A DNA stretch of 64,000 nucleotides, taken from positions 62,001-126,000 of the forward strand of contig NZ_SRJD01000001.1 in the NCBI RefSeq assembly GCF_004684935.1, in the 5' to 3' direction. How positions within the stretch are numbered: position 1 is the stretch's first letter; every line of letters starts with the position of its first letter. The notes beneath the pieces are model-generated. The model had not been told where the DNA came from. It made no database searches and was given only the letters and a program-made list of their open reading frames with translations. This document shows positions 7,495 through 15,042 of this stretch, one piece after another. The translations under genes were made by a program, and so were the position numbers. Source of the DNA: Sporolactobacillus shoreae (lineage in GTDB: Bacteria > Bacillota > Bacilli > Bacillales > Sporolactobacillaceae).

Positions 7495-8100
7495 TCAATC
7501 TTTAATGCTGAGAACTTCTTTCAGGTAAAATTTTAACGATTGAATCTGTTCGGCAACGCCGATTTGCTTTCCGTTCAGCAATGTTGCTTCCAGGGCAATG
7601 CCGTCATTCACATTGATAAAAAAACGAGTGATTGCTTCGAGAGACTGCCTGGGAACAAATTCTCCGCGTCGTACCCCTTCTTCAAATAATCGGAGAAAAA
7701 TTTTCTGCCCGTTTCCATAGCGCCAGCTCATATAGTTTTGTCGCTCTTCTGTTCGCCAGCCGGTGACAAAATACTCATAGGCCGCCATCGAAAACGGATC
7801 TTCTGCTTCCGACTCAACTTCATGCAGATAGCTTTGAAGTGCATCCCATATTTTTTCATTTGTTTTTATGAGTGACTCGACGTACTCTTCAAATTTCGAT
7901 GTATTCTCTTCCATAAGTGCGCGCATCATTTCTTCGGTACTGGAAAAATACTGATAGACACCGCCGCGGCTCATGCCGGATTCTTCTACAATATCCTGCA
8001 TCGTCACAGGCTCATAACCTTTACGGGAAAAGACTTTTTTTGCAGCCTCAAGAATTTGCGCTCTTCTTCGAATGAAATGTTCTTCGGAAACTTTAGGCAC
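7495..8100 (-). CDS. yfiR: TetR family repressor, YfiR-like
   Basis: TetR-type regulator of 201 residues. The N-terminal helix-turn-helix is clear (RRAQILEAAKKVF, VTMQDIVEESGMSRGGVYQYF), followed by an all-helical ligand-binding domain. A GTG at 8100 after GAGCGAGGTG gives the N-terminus PKVSEEHF, as in B. subtilis YfiR; the longer frame from 8133 has no good ribosome-binding site. The gene lies 60 bp downstream of the MFS pump on the same strand. It probably represses the shared promoter through the two palindromes at 9438-9475. Confidence 0.8.
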   Translation of the reverse strand: MPKVSEEHFIRRRAQILEAAKKVFSRKGYEPVTMQDIVEESGMSRGGVYQYFSSTEEMMRALMEENTSKFEEYVESLIKTNEKIWDALQSYLHEVESEAEDPFSMAAYEYFVTGWRTEERQNYMSWRYGNGQKIFLRLFEEGVRRGEFVPRQSLEAITRFFINVNDGIALEATLLNGKQIGVAEQIQSLKFYLKEVLSIKD

Positions 8101-8160
8101 AAACTTCACCTCGCTCAATCCCAAGTATAACATTTCAAAGAGAAAAAGGTGTTTCGTACT

Positions 8161-9414
8161 TTATTCAGAGTGGGAATCCGTATAGACCATGTAGATACCG
8201 CTTCCCAGCTTGTCAACTGCAGGCATCTGCCGAAGAATCTTCTGTGACAGCCAATAAATAGAGATGAACAGAAATGATAGACCAACACTGATAAAAATAG
8301 GAACGATGCCCCAGAGCTGAGCAATCTGGCCGCCGGCTAATGAGCCAAGAGGCATGCCAAAGCCTCCAAAACTGGTCATTATTGTAAAGAATTGTGCAAG
8401 ATCTTCTTTTGGAACGGCTTTCTGCAAGCCGGATACAAATAGAATATTTGTGACTCCGATAAAGAGGAGGCTCACGGTATAAAAGAGAACAGACCAATAG
8501 TTGTTGACTGAAAAAAAAGATAGCAACCAGCACACGCTGCCGACTATTCCTCCGTAGATTGTGATTTTCCCCAAAGGAAATTTCTGGATGATTGGGGCAA
8601 GCGAGGCCCCCATAAGGATACCAAGAGTTTCAGCGGACTGGTAGATGCCAAACCATTGACTGCCCCCCCGCATCATGGCGTATGCCGGCAGAACGGCGCT
8701 GAGCATGCCAAAAACACAATTGGCAATGATGGTGGCCGGCAAGAACTTCAAAATAAAGGATCTATGGAAGTTGCGGATACCACCTGTCAATGAATGGACG
8801 TATTCAGCTATTAATGGGCGAATAGCCCTGCGGACGGGATCATCAGCTACTTTCCTGTTTTTAGATAGATGCATGAAAAAGAATGGAAGAATGGCTGCGG
8901 CATTAAAAACTATAGAAGTGACATATAGAGTCAGAGGATTAACGTAAATAAGCAGCACACCGACAAGACTTGTAAAAATTATGGTCAGCGTCTGGTAAGT
9001 CACGTTCATTAGTGAATTGGCTGTTGCGTATTTTCCTTCTTCAACGAATTCGGGAATGAGTGTCATTTCCGCGGGATTGCTGAACATGGACAGGATTGCA
9101 ACAACGGGGGTGAGAAAAATCAGTGCCCAGACACTGTGCCATACTGTGCTGTAGAGTGTGAATGCGATGACTACGGTGAAGATTTGTCCGGCTTCCGTTG
9201 CGATCAGAAGCTTTTTCTTTTCAAATTTTTCAATAAGCGGACCAACCAGGAATTGCAGTATCATCGGCATGAGTACCAGAAATCCGGTGAGACCAGTATA
9301 AAATGTATTGCGGGTGATATGGTAAATCAACCAGACCAGTGAAACATTATAGAAACATTGCCCGATATTACTTGCAACGCGGCCCGAAAGCAGTTTCCAA
9401 AAATTCAAAGTCAT
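8161..9414 (-). CDS. yfiS: MFS transporter, YfiS-like
   Basis: Major facilitator superfamily protein with about 12 membrane segments; at 417 residues it has the length I recall for B. subtilis YfiS. The start chosen is the ATG at 9414, well spaced from AGGAGATG; the ATG at 9423 overlaps that ribosome-binding site. It is probably a drug or metabolite exporter, but the substrate is unknown. It is first in an operon with the YfiR-like repressor, behind a consensus promoter that overlaps two operator palindromes. This suggests induction by a ligand of the repressor. Confidence 0.8.
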   Translation of the reverse strand: MTLNFWKLLSGRVASNIGQCFYNVSLVWLIYHITRNTFYTGLTGFLVLMPMILQFLVGPLIEKFEKKKLLIATEAGQIFTVVIAFTLYSTVWHSVWALIFLTPVVAILSMFSNPAEMTLIPEFVEEGKYATANSLMNVTYQTLTIIFTSLVGVLLIYVNPLTLYVTSIVFNAAAILPFFFMHLSKNRKVADDPVRRAIRPLIAEYVHSLTGGIRNFHRSFILKFLPATIIANCVFGMLSAVLPAYAMMRGGSQWFGIYQSAETLGILMGASLAPIIQKFPLGKITIYGGIVGSVCWLLSFFSVNNYWSVLFYTVSLLFIGVTNILFVSGLQKAVPKEDLAQFFTIMTSFGGFGMPLGSLAGGQIAQLWGIVPIFISVGLSFLFISIYWLSQKILRQMPAVDKLGSGIYMVYTDSHSE

Positions 9415-9433
9415 TACGAACATCTCCTAATTT

Positions 9434-9482
9434 AAAATGACATCAATGTCGTTATTATAATCGACACTCATGTCATTTTCAA
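9434..9482 (-). promoter_or_regulatory. yfiSR promoter with two TetR-type operators
   Basis: On the minus strand, TTGAAA (9482-9477) and TATAAT (9459-9454) are separated by exactly 17 bp. Two palindromes of the form TGACA-N4-TGTCG/A flank the -10 element, at 9462-9475 and 9438-9451. Together they make an imperfect palindrome of 46 bp (9434-9479). One operator fills the spacer and the other covers the start point, a layout that would let a TetR dimer on each site block RNA polymerase. Confidence 0.8.
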
Positions 9483-9556
9483 GTGGATATTGAAATATTC
9501 AATTCGCTTTTTTTCGACAATAATTGTAAAGGGAATGAAAAGAAAATTGAAATAGA

Positions 9557-9584
9557 TTGTAAATCATTTTTGTTCTGTTAAAAT
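9557..9584 (+). promoter_or_regulatory. Candidate SigA promoter for the DUF47/phosphate transporter operon
   Basis: TTGTAA (9557-9562) and TAAAAT (9579-9584) are 16 bp apart, with the predicted start about 85 nt before the GTG at 9676. No certain Pho box was seen. Confidence 0.5.
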
Positions 9585-9675
9585 GAAAATTGGGTTTTGT
9601 TTCACAGATGTTAGTAATTTATCACCGGTTATTTTAGAAATTTATTTTCAAAATTTGATGAAGAGGTGGACCTTT

Positions 9676-10296
9676 GTGCATTTTTTGTCTAAAAATGACA
9701 AATTTTTAAATATGCTTTCGATGATATCGTTAAACCTTGAGGAGGCTTCCAGATATTTTGTGGAGTCGAAAATCAAGAGTGAGGCCGATCTCCACGATTT
9801 TTCTGCTAAAATGAAGGGCTATGAACGTAAGGGTGATTCTTATGTCCATGAATTGATTATTGCCCTTAACAAAACCTTCGTCACACCTCTACAGCGCGAA
9901 GATATTCTGGAACTTGCGATGAAGATGGATGATGTTCTTGACGGCTTTGAGGAATGGTCGATGAGGCTTGAAATATATGGATTAACGCATGCCGATGAAT
10001 ACATGGTTGAATTTGTCGGCTATCTTTATGAGTCGGCAAAGGAAATTGCTCAGGCGATAACAATGTTGAGCAAGAAGAAACTGACCAGCATCAGAAATAA
10101 TGTTATTAAAATTAACGACTATGAGACTGAGTGTGACGATCTGCTTGTAAAATGTATTACCACCCTTTTCAAAAATGAGAAGGATGCAATAAAAATTATT
10201 AAATATAAAGAACTTTATGAGATGCTGGAAAGTGTGGCAGACAGCTGTGAGGATGTGGCGGATACTTTGGAAACCATAATCATGAGGAATGCCTGA
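9676..10296 (+). CDS. ykaA: DUF47 family protein, phosphate transport accessory (YkaA-like)
   Basis: All-helical PhoU-like protein of the DUF47 family, 206 residues from the GTG at 9676. That start lies after AAGAGGTGG and gives an N-terminus like other family members (FLSKNDKFLNMLS); the frame open from 9583 adds 31 residues without a ribosome-binding site. Helical segments with Asp/Glu patterns (AKMKGYERKGDSYVHEL, KMDDVLDGFEEW) match PhoU-like metal-binding repeats. DUF47 genes are usually paired with PiT transporters and modulate them, as here with the transporter 56 bp downstream. Confidence 0.8.
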   Translation: MHFLSKNDKFLNMLSMISLNLEEASRYFVESKIKSEADLHDFSAKMKGYERKGDSYVHELIIALNKTFVTPLQREDILELAMKMDDVLDGFEEWSMRLEIYGLTHADEYMVEFVGYLYESAKEIAQAITMLSKKKLTSIRNNVIKINDYETECDDLLVKCITTLFKNEKDAIKIIKYKELYEMLESVADSCEDVADTLETIIMRNA

Positions 10297-10352
10297 TTCC
10301 AGCATCTGTATTTTTTTAACAATAGTTTCGATTCAGAAAGGATTTTTTTATA

Positions 10353-11360
10353 ATGGAAAGCCTGTTCGCCTTAACACTGATCATCGTACTTTTCGCATTT
10401 ATGTTTGATTTTATTAACGGTTTTCACGATACGGCAAACACAATTGCCACTTCGGTCTCGACACGGGCGCTACGTCCGATGGCCGCCATCATACTGGCAG
10501 GTTCGATGAATTTTCTTGGAGCGATCACTTTCACCGGAGTGGCCCAGACCATAAGCAAGGGTGTTATTGATCCCTTTACGATTCACGATGAGACAAGGGG
10601 ACTGATCATTGTAATGGCGGCTCTGATCACAGCCGTGCTCTGGAATTTGGGAACTTGGATTCTCGGGATACCCAGCAGCTCGTCTCATGCGATCATCGGT
10701 TCGCTCGCTGGCGCTGGAATTTCTGGATTGGGGTTCTGGGCCCTCAACTATAAGGGGTTTATTGAAATTTTCGAGGCACTGATCTTTTCCCCCATTGCGG
10801 CAATAACGCTTGGCTTCATTGTTATGAAGCTGTTTACGGTCATATTCCATAATTTTTCACTGGCCAAAACGAACAGAAGATTTCGCGTTTTTCAGATCTT
10901 CACGGCTGCTCTGCAGTCATTCGCGCATGGAACCAACGATGCACAGAAGACAATGGGAATTATTACAATGGCACTTGTTGCGTCGAAATATCTTGATCAA
11001 GTGGAAATTCCGATGTGGGTAAGAATTACTTCCGGAATGGCCATGGCCATGGGGACCTCCGTGGGTGGCTGGCGTATTATAAAAACCGTAGGCAGCAAGA
11101 TCATGAAAATTGAGCCAATTAATGGAGCCGCGGCCGACTTATCATCCGCGACGATAATTTTTGGATTTACATTCATCCACTTCCCAGTCAGTACAACGCA
11201 TGTCATTACTTCTTCAATTCTGGGTGTTGGAGCGGCAGAAAGGGTGAGAGGAGTTAACTGGGGCGTAGCGATGAATATTGTCCTTACCTGGGTGATTACA
11301 CTCCCGGCTACAGCTCTTTTATCCTTCATTATTTTCAAGTTTCTAAACCTGATATTGTAA
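10353..11360 (+). CDS. pit: PiT family inorganic phosphate transporter (YkaB-like)
   Basis: Low-affinity phosphate transporter of 335 residues with about ten membrane helices. The two internal PiT repeats are visible: GFHDTANTIATSVSTRAL near residues 23-40 and HGTNDAQKTMGIITMAL near 192-208, the GxxDxxN-type substrate motifs. The ribosome-binding site AGAAAGGA precedes the ATG. It sits directly behind the DUF47 gene, a standard pair. Such transporters move phosphate together with a divalent cation and a proton. Confidence 0.9.
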   Translation: MESLFALTLIIVLFAFMFDFINGFHDTANTIATSVSTRALRPMAAIILAGSMNFLGAITFTGVAQTISKGVIDPFTIHDETRGLIIVMAALITAVLWNLGTWILGIPSSSSHAIIGSLAGAGISGLGFWALNYKGFIEIFEALIFSPIAAITLGFIVMKLFTVIFHNFSLAKTNRRFRVFQIFTAALQSFAHGTNDAQKTMGIITMALVASKYLDQVEIPMWVRITSGMAMAMGTSVGGWRIIKTVGSKIMKIEPINGAAADLSSATIIFGFTFIHFPVSTTHVITSSILGVGAAERVRGVNWGVAMNIVLTWVITLPATALLSFIIFKFLNLIL

Positions 11361-11461
11361 TGGGGTCTGCTTTAAATAGATGAAAAAAATAATTATAAAC
11401 AGCTCAATATAAGCGCTTACACGATGAAAGTAAAAAGAATGTCAAGAAGCAGTAGTGGCAG

Positions 11462-11656
11462 TCAAGAAAAGGGAAACTCTCGGGACTGGACTTCGACAAT
11501 CATATGGTCCAATTCCTGGCTGCACCGCAATGTTTCCTCCGCATACATTCCATACATTCTTGCTGTAAAAATCAGTTGCTCTCGCTTTGCTTCAATTTCT
11601 TCGATTTTCATGGACATTTTTTCCTGGGCCTTATTTACCGCCGGGCAACGGCACAT
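11462..11656 (-). CDS. Spo0E-like aspartyl-phosphate phosphatase
   Basis: Small protein of up to 64 residues with the Spo0E family pattern: a two-helix hairpin with IEAKREQLIFTARMYG, then the signature SQELD near residues 46-50. Family members remove phosphate from Spo0A~P and so delay sporulation. The ATG at 11656 lies 13 nt after GGAGG; ATGs at 11617 or 11611 would give a shorter protein closer to usual family size (about 50 residues). It is alone on the minus strand between the phosphate transporter and dapH. The overlapping plus-strand frame is only its shadow. Confidence 0.75.
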   Translation of the reverse strand: MCRCPAVNKAQEKMSMKIEEIEAKREQLIFTARMYGMYAEETLRCSQELDHMIVEVQSREFPFS

Positions 11657-11699
11657 ATGGTTTTTTTAACCTCCAATTATTTTAGTTTATTAAACTTTA

Positions 11700-11950
11700 G
11701 TAAACATTATAGCATGTCCAATCTCTTTGCACTATAACTAAATTCATGGCATACGGAGGGAAATATCTCTTTCAGCATGGGAAGCTTTCCCTGTTTCTTA
11801 TTTTAAAGATCTTTTCAAATCAATCAAAAAAATCAGGAGCGAACATTTGTGCAATCCATAATGAGAATTTGGTCATGGGTTTTTAGACCTTTTTTTACCT
11901 GCTTGTTTCTGCCTCATTGCATATAATTAAACGTATGATATAGGTCATAT
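11700..11950. other. Intergenic stretch without a recognisable gene
   Basis: Spacer between the Spo0E-like gene (minus) and dapH (plus). It is AT-rich, with a small GGGAA/TTCCC hairpin near 11780-11793. A TATAAT-like element on the minus strand near 11707-11712 could serve the Spo0E-like gene, but its -35 is weak. I see no ORF or RNA family here. Confidence 0.4.
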
Positions 11951-11979
11951 TTGTCCGTCATAGACTTTTTTCATAAAAT
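11951..11979 (+). promoter_or_regulatory. Candidate SigA promoter for dapH-dapL
   Basis: TTGTCC (11951-11956) and TAAAAT (11974-11979) are 17 bp apart, some 40 nt upstream of the dapH start. No lysine riboswitch was seen in the short leader. Confidence 0.5.
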
Positions 11980-12022
11980 TCGATAAGATATTTTTGGTAC
12001 AATCATTGAGGAGGGTTATTTA

Positions 12023-12733
12023 ATGGAACAAATGGATGCTCAGGAAATAATTTCGTTTCTGCAGAACAGCAATAAGAAGACACCGGTGAAGGTTTACATA
12101 AAAGGAGATCTTGACTCCGTCGACTTTGGAGAAAACAGCCATACATTCATCAACAATCATACCGGAGTGGTCTTCGGCGATTGGGAAACCATTCAGAAAG
12201 TACTCACTGAGAATAAAAATAAAATAGACGATTACGTTGTTGAAAATGACCGTCGTAATTCCGCTGTGCCGCTTCTGAACCTGAAAAATATACAGGCTCG
12301 TATCGAGCCTGGCGCGCTAATCCGTGAGAAGGTTGAAATCGGGGAAAAAGCTGTAATCATGATGGGAGCGGTCATAAACATCGGAGCTGTCGTCGGCGAA
12401 GGTACCATGATTGATATGAACGCCGTTCTAGGTGGACGTGCTACGGTCGGTAAAAACTGTCATATCGGCGCAGGCGCGGTCCTGGCAGGTGTTGTGGAGC
12501 CCCCTTCCGCGAAACCGGTAGTCGTTGAAGATAACGTGCTCATAGGTGCCAACGCAGTTGTTCTTGAAGGTGTGCATATTGGGCAGGGAGCGGTTGTCGC
12601 GGCGGGAGCAATCGTCACAAAAGATGTTCCTGCAGATACTGTCGTTGTCGGCGCACCAGCGAGAGTCATTAAGACCATTGATGCCAAGACACGTTCAAAG
12701 ACTGAAATTATGCAGGCACTCCGGCAGATTTGA
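12023..12733 (+). CDS. dapH: Tetrahydrodipicolinate N-acetyltransferase
   Basis: DapH (YkuQ), 236 residues, as in B. subtilis. It acetylates tetrahydrodipicolinate from acetyl-CoA in the acetylase branch of lysine and meso-DAP synthesis. The first ~90 residues are the DapH N-terminal domain; the rest is a left-handed beta-helix of hexapeptide repeats (for example [47 protein letters not shown]). GAGGAGG precedes the ATG. dapL follows after 39 bp, so acetylation and deacetylation are coexpressed. Confidence 0.95.
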   Translation: MEQMDAQEIISFLQNSNKKTPVKVYIKGDLDSVDFGENSHTFINNHTGVVFGDWETIQKVLTENKNKIDDYVVENDRRNSAVPLLNLKNIQARIEPGALIREKVEIGEKAVIMMGAVINIGAVVGEGTMIDMNAVLGGRATVGKNCHIGAGAVLAGVVEPPSAKPVVVEDNVLIGANAVVLEGVHIGQGAVVAAGAIVTKDVPADTVVVGAPARVIKTIDAKTRSKTEIMQALRQI

Positions 12734-12772
12734 TCGTTAATCGGGAAAGCGATGGACAGAGGGGAAAGAAAA

Positions 12773-13882
12773 ATGGATTATATTGCGGTCAGACGTGCGT
12801 TGCATAAAATTCCTGAAGTAGGTTTTGAGGAAGTTGAAACACAGGCATTTCTCCTCGAGCAGATAAAAAAAATGCCTCAGGAACATCTTCAGATTAAAAA
12901 ATGGAGGACGGGGCTGTTCGTTAAAGTGTCCGGCACGGCTCCTTCGAAAACAGTTGGATTCCGGACAGATATTGATGCGCTCCCTGTTCAGGAAAAAACA
13001 GGCTATTCGTTTGCTTCCAAACATGATGGAAAGATGCATGCCTGCGGCCATGATTTCCACATGACAGTCGCACTCGGCGTTCTTGAGAAGGTGGCATCCC
13101 ACCCGATCAAAGATAATGTGGTTTTTATCTTTCAGCCTGCTGAAGAAGGACCCGGTGGCGCGATTCCGATGATGGAGAGTTCAGAATTTAAAGAGTGGAA
13201 ACCGGATTTTGTTTATGCGTTGCATGTGTCACCGGAATTTCCTGCGGGTACTGTTGCAACAAAGGAAGGCATCCTTTTCGCAAATACATCTGAACTTTTT
13301 ATTGATTTTACAGGAAAGGGAGGACACGCGGCCTATCCGCATCTGACTTACGATACGATTGTTGCCGCCTGTAGCTTTGTCACCGGCATTCAGAGCATTG
13401 TGGCCAGACGTGTGAGCCCATTGAATTCAGCAGTGCTGACGATCGGTAAAATGAGCGGTGGAACAAAGCAAAATATTATTGCGGAACATGCCCGGGTCGA
13501 GGGGACGATCCGGACGCTGGATCAAAAAACGATGGCACTGATCAAAGAAGATATCGAAAGGCATGTCCAGGCGACTGAGATTGCCTATCATTGCACGGCA
13601 ACTATTGATTATGGCGCAAATTATTATCAGGTTTATAACAAAAGGGAATATGTTGATCCGTTCATTGATTTTTGCAAAGCGCAGGCATATCCTTACGTGA
13701 TTTGCGGCGATGCGATGACGGGTGAGGACTTTGGTTATTTTCTGAAAGATATTCCCGGTTTTATGTTTTGGCTCGGTGTGGGCAACACTTCGGGACTGCA
13801 TTCTGCTGATTTTAAACCGGATGAATCGGCGCTGGCACAGGGTGTTCGAGTGGTCAGCGGTTACCTGATGAAAGGCTTATAA
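12773..13882 (+). CDS. dapL: N-acetyldiaminopimelate deacetylase
   Basis: DapL (YkuR), an M20-family metallopeptidase that removes the acetyl group from N-acetyl-LL-diaminopimelate. 369 residues from the ATG at 12773, which follows GAGGGGAAAG; the in-frame ATG at 12752 contains that ribosome-binding site downstream of it and is less likely. M20 metal and catalytic motifs are seen: RTDIDALPV, MHACGHDFHM, PAEEGPGG and GEDFGYF near the end. It completes the DapH pathway, whose product, meso-DAP, is the substrate of MurE encoded later in this window. A strong terminator follows. Confidence 0.93.
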   Translation: MDYIAVRRALHKIPEVGFEEVETQAFLLEQIKKMPQEHLQIKKWRTGLFVKVSGTAPSKTVGFRTDIDALPVQEKTGYSFASKHDGKMHACGHDFHMTVALGVLEKVASHPIKDNVVFIFQPAEEGPGGAIPMMESSEFKEWKPDFVYALHVSPEFPAGTVATKEGILFANTSELFIDFTGKGGHAAYPHLTYDTIVAACSFVTGIQSIVARRVSPLNSAVLTIGKMSGGTKQNIIAEHARVEGTIRTLDQKTMALIKEDIERHVQATEIAYHCTATIDYGANYYQVYNKREYVDPFIDFCKAQAYPYVICGDAMTGEDFGYFLKDIPGFMFWLGVGNTSGLHSADFKPDESALAQGVRVVSGYLMKGL

Positions 13883-13921
13883 TTTTGTTTGAAGTCATGG
13901 AATAACGAATCAAGTAAGCTG

Positions 13922-13970
13922 ATCAACCGGATTGAAACGACTAAAGTTTCAATCCGGTTGATTTTGTTGT
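13922..13970 (+). terminator. Terminator after dapL
   Basis: A 17-bp perfect stem, 13922-13938 with 13946-13962, and a 7-nt loop, followed by TTTTGTTGT. The symmetry allows it to work in both directions. Confidence 0.85.
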
Positions 13971-14164
13971 GAATAGATCGGATCTTTAGAACTTTCATTA
14001 TGACCATGCTATGATAAGATTAAAGTAAGAGACAACAGGATCACAGAAATAGTGTTTTACTCGATAAAAGTTTAGGCTAATTGATAATGTTTCTTGAGTG
14101 GATAAAAAACATTATCTTTAATTTGCTAGTCTAATTGATTAATTAAATTAATTATTATTTAAGT

Positions 14165-14201
14165 TTGACTAAAAAAATATGACGTACTATAATAATTTTG
14201 T
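14165..14201 (+). promoter_or_regulatory. SigA promoter of the peroxiredoxin gene, with a partial PerR-like box
   Basis: TTGACT (14165-14170) and TATAAT (14188-14193) with 17-bp spacing form a near-consensus promoter. The -10 sits in CTATAATAATTTTGT (14187-14201), which matches about 10 of 14 defined positions of the B. subtilis Per box (TTATAATNATTATAA). Control by PerR is inference. Confidence 0.65.
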
Positions 14202-14250
14202 TCTCTCGTAATAATCTGAGGCATATTAAAATTCAGGAGGTTTTTTAATC

Positions 14251-14799
14251 ATGGCAGAACGTCTCGTAAGCGCAAAAGCGCCGCTTTTTAATCTGGATTG
14301 TGTCAATGCAGATGGTTCATTTGGAAAAGCAAGCCTTGAAGAGAATATTGAGGCTGGCAAATGGACAATCTTTTTCTTTTATCCGATGGATTTTACATTT
14401 GTATGTCCTACTGAAATCACCGCGTTCAGTGACCGCAACGATGAATTTACAGCATTAAATGCGGATATCATCGGGTGCTCCTGTGACACGATCTATACAC
14501 ATCAAGCGTGGATGAAAACTTCAAGACGGGAAGGCGGCATCGGGAAAATCAATTTCCGTCTGGCGGCTGATCACACTCATGAAGTTGCTGAGAAATATGG
14601 TGTGCTGATTCCTGAGGAGGGGGTTGCTCTCCGAGGCCTGTTTATCATTAATCCTGAAGGGGAACTACGTTATTCTGTAGTCAATGACAATAATATCGGA
14701 CGCGACGTAGATGAAACACTTCGTGTTCTTCAGGCGCTCCAGTCAGGCGGACTCTGCCCGGCAAACTGGCATCCTGGCGATGAAACACTGCACGTTTGA
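14251..14799 (+). CDS. ykuU: 2-Cys peroxiredoxin YkuU
   Basis: AhpC/Prx1-type peroxiredoxin of 182 residues that reduces hydrogen peroxide and organic peroxides. The peroxidatic cysteine is Cys52 in TFVCPTE; the resolving cysteine is Cys169 in GLCPANW. AGGAGG precedes the ATG. The location just after dapH-dapL matches ykuQ-ykuR-(ST)-ykuU in B. subtilis, although ykuS, ykuT and ykuV are absent here. It is a single-gene unit with its own promoter and terminator. No AhpF reductase lies nearby, so a thioredoxin is the likely electron donor. Confidence 0.92.
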   Translation: MAERLVSAKAPLFNLDCVNADGSFGKASLEENIEAGKWTIFFFYPMDFTFVCPTEITAFSDRNDEFTALNADIIGCSCDTIYTHQAWMKTSRREGGIGKINFRLAADHTHEVAEKYGVLIPEEGVALRGLFIINPEGELRYSVVNDNNIGRDVDETLRVLQALQSGGLCPANWHPGDETLHV

Positions 14800-14835
14800 T
14801 CTTTCAGAACGCTATTAAAGTGAAAAATAGAGATG

Positions 14836-14867
14836 AACCGGTGCCCTATGGGAACACCGGTTTTTTT
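14836..14867 (+). terminator. Terminator after ykuU
   Basis: AACCGGTG (14836-14843) pairs with CACCGGTT (14855-14862) and runs into a T-tract. Confidence 0.85.
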
Positions 14868-14925
14868 ATTGCAATTCTTCCCGAAAACGCAACCATAAAA
14901 GTTAGCTCATATATAGGCAGATCAC

Positions 14926-14953
14926 TTGTTGTGCCTGTTTATTCTGATAGAAT
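14926..14953 (+). promoter_or_regulatory. Candidate promoter for the yknUV operon
   Basis: TTGTTG (14926-14931) and TAGAAT (14948-14953) with a 16-bp spacer, about 90 bp before the TTG start of yknU. The match is moderate. Confidence 0.4.
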
Positions 14954-15042
14954 GGATAGTATCGGGCTTGAAAAGAAAATGAATACATAAAGGCAGGGAG
15001 AAGTAGAATTCAGAAGTATCGAAAAAAGGGAGGCCATATTCA

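Noticed and set aside
11408-11421. cre-like sequence TATAAGCGCTTACA
   Set aside because: Good match on paper, but it lies between the 3' ends of two convergent genes, where CcpA control of a promoter is unlikely.
11424-11669. 81-residue plus-strand frame
   Set aside because: It is the antisense of the Spo0E-like gene, which has the family motif SQELD and a GGAGG site.
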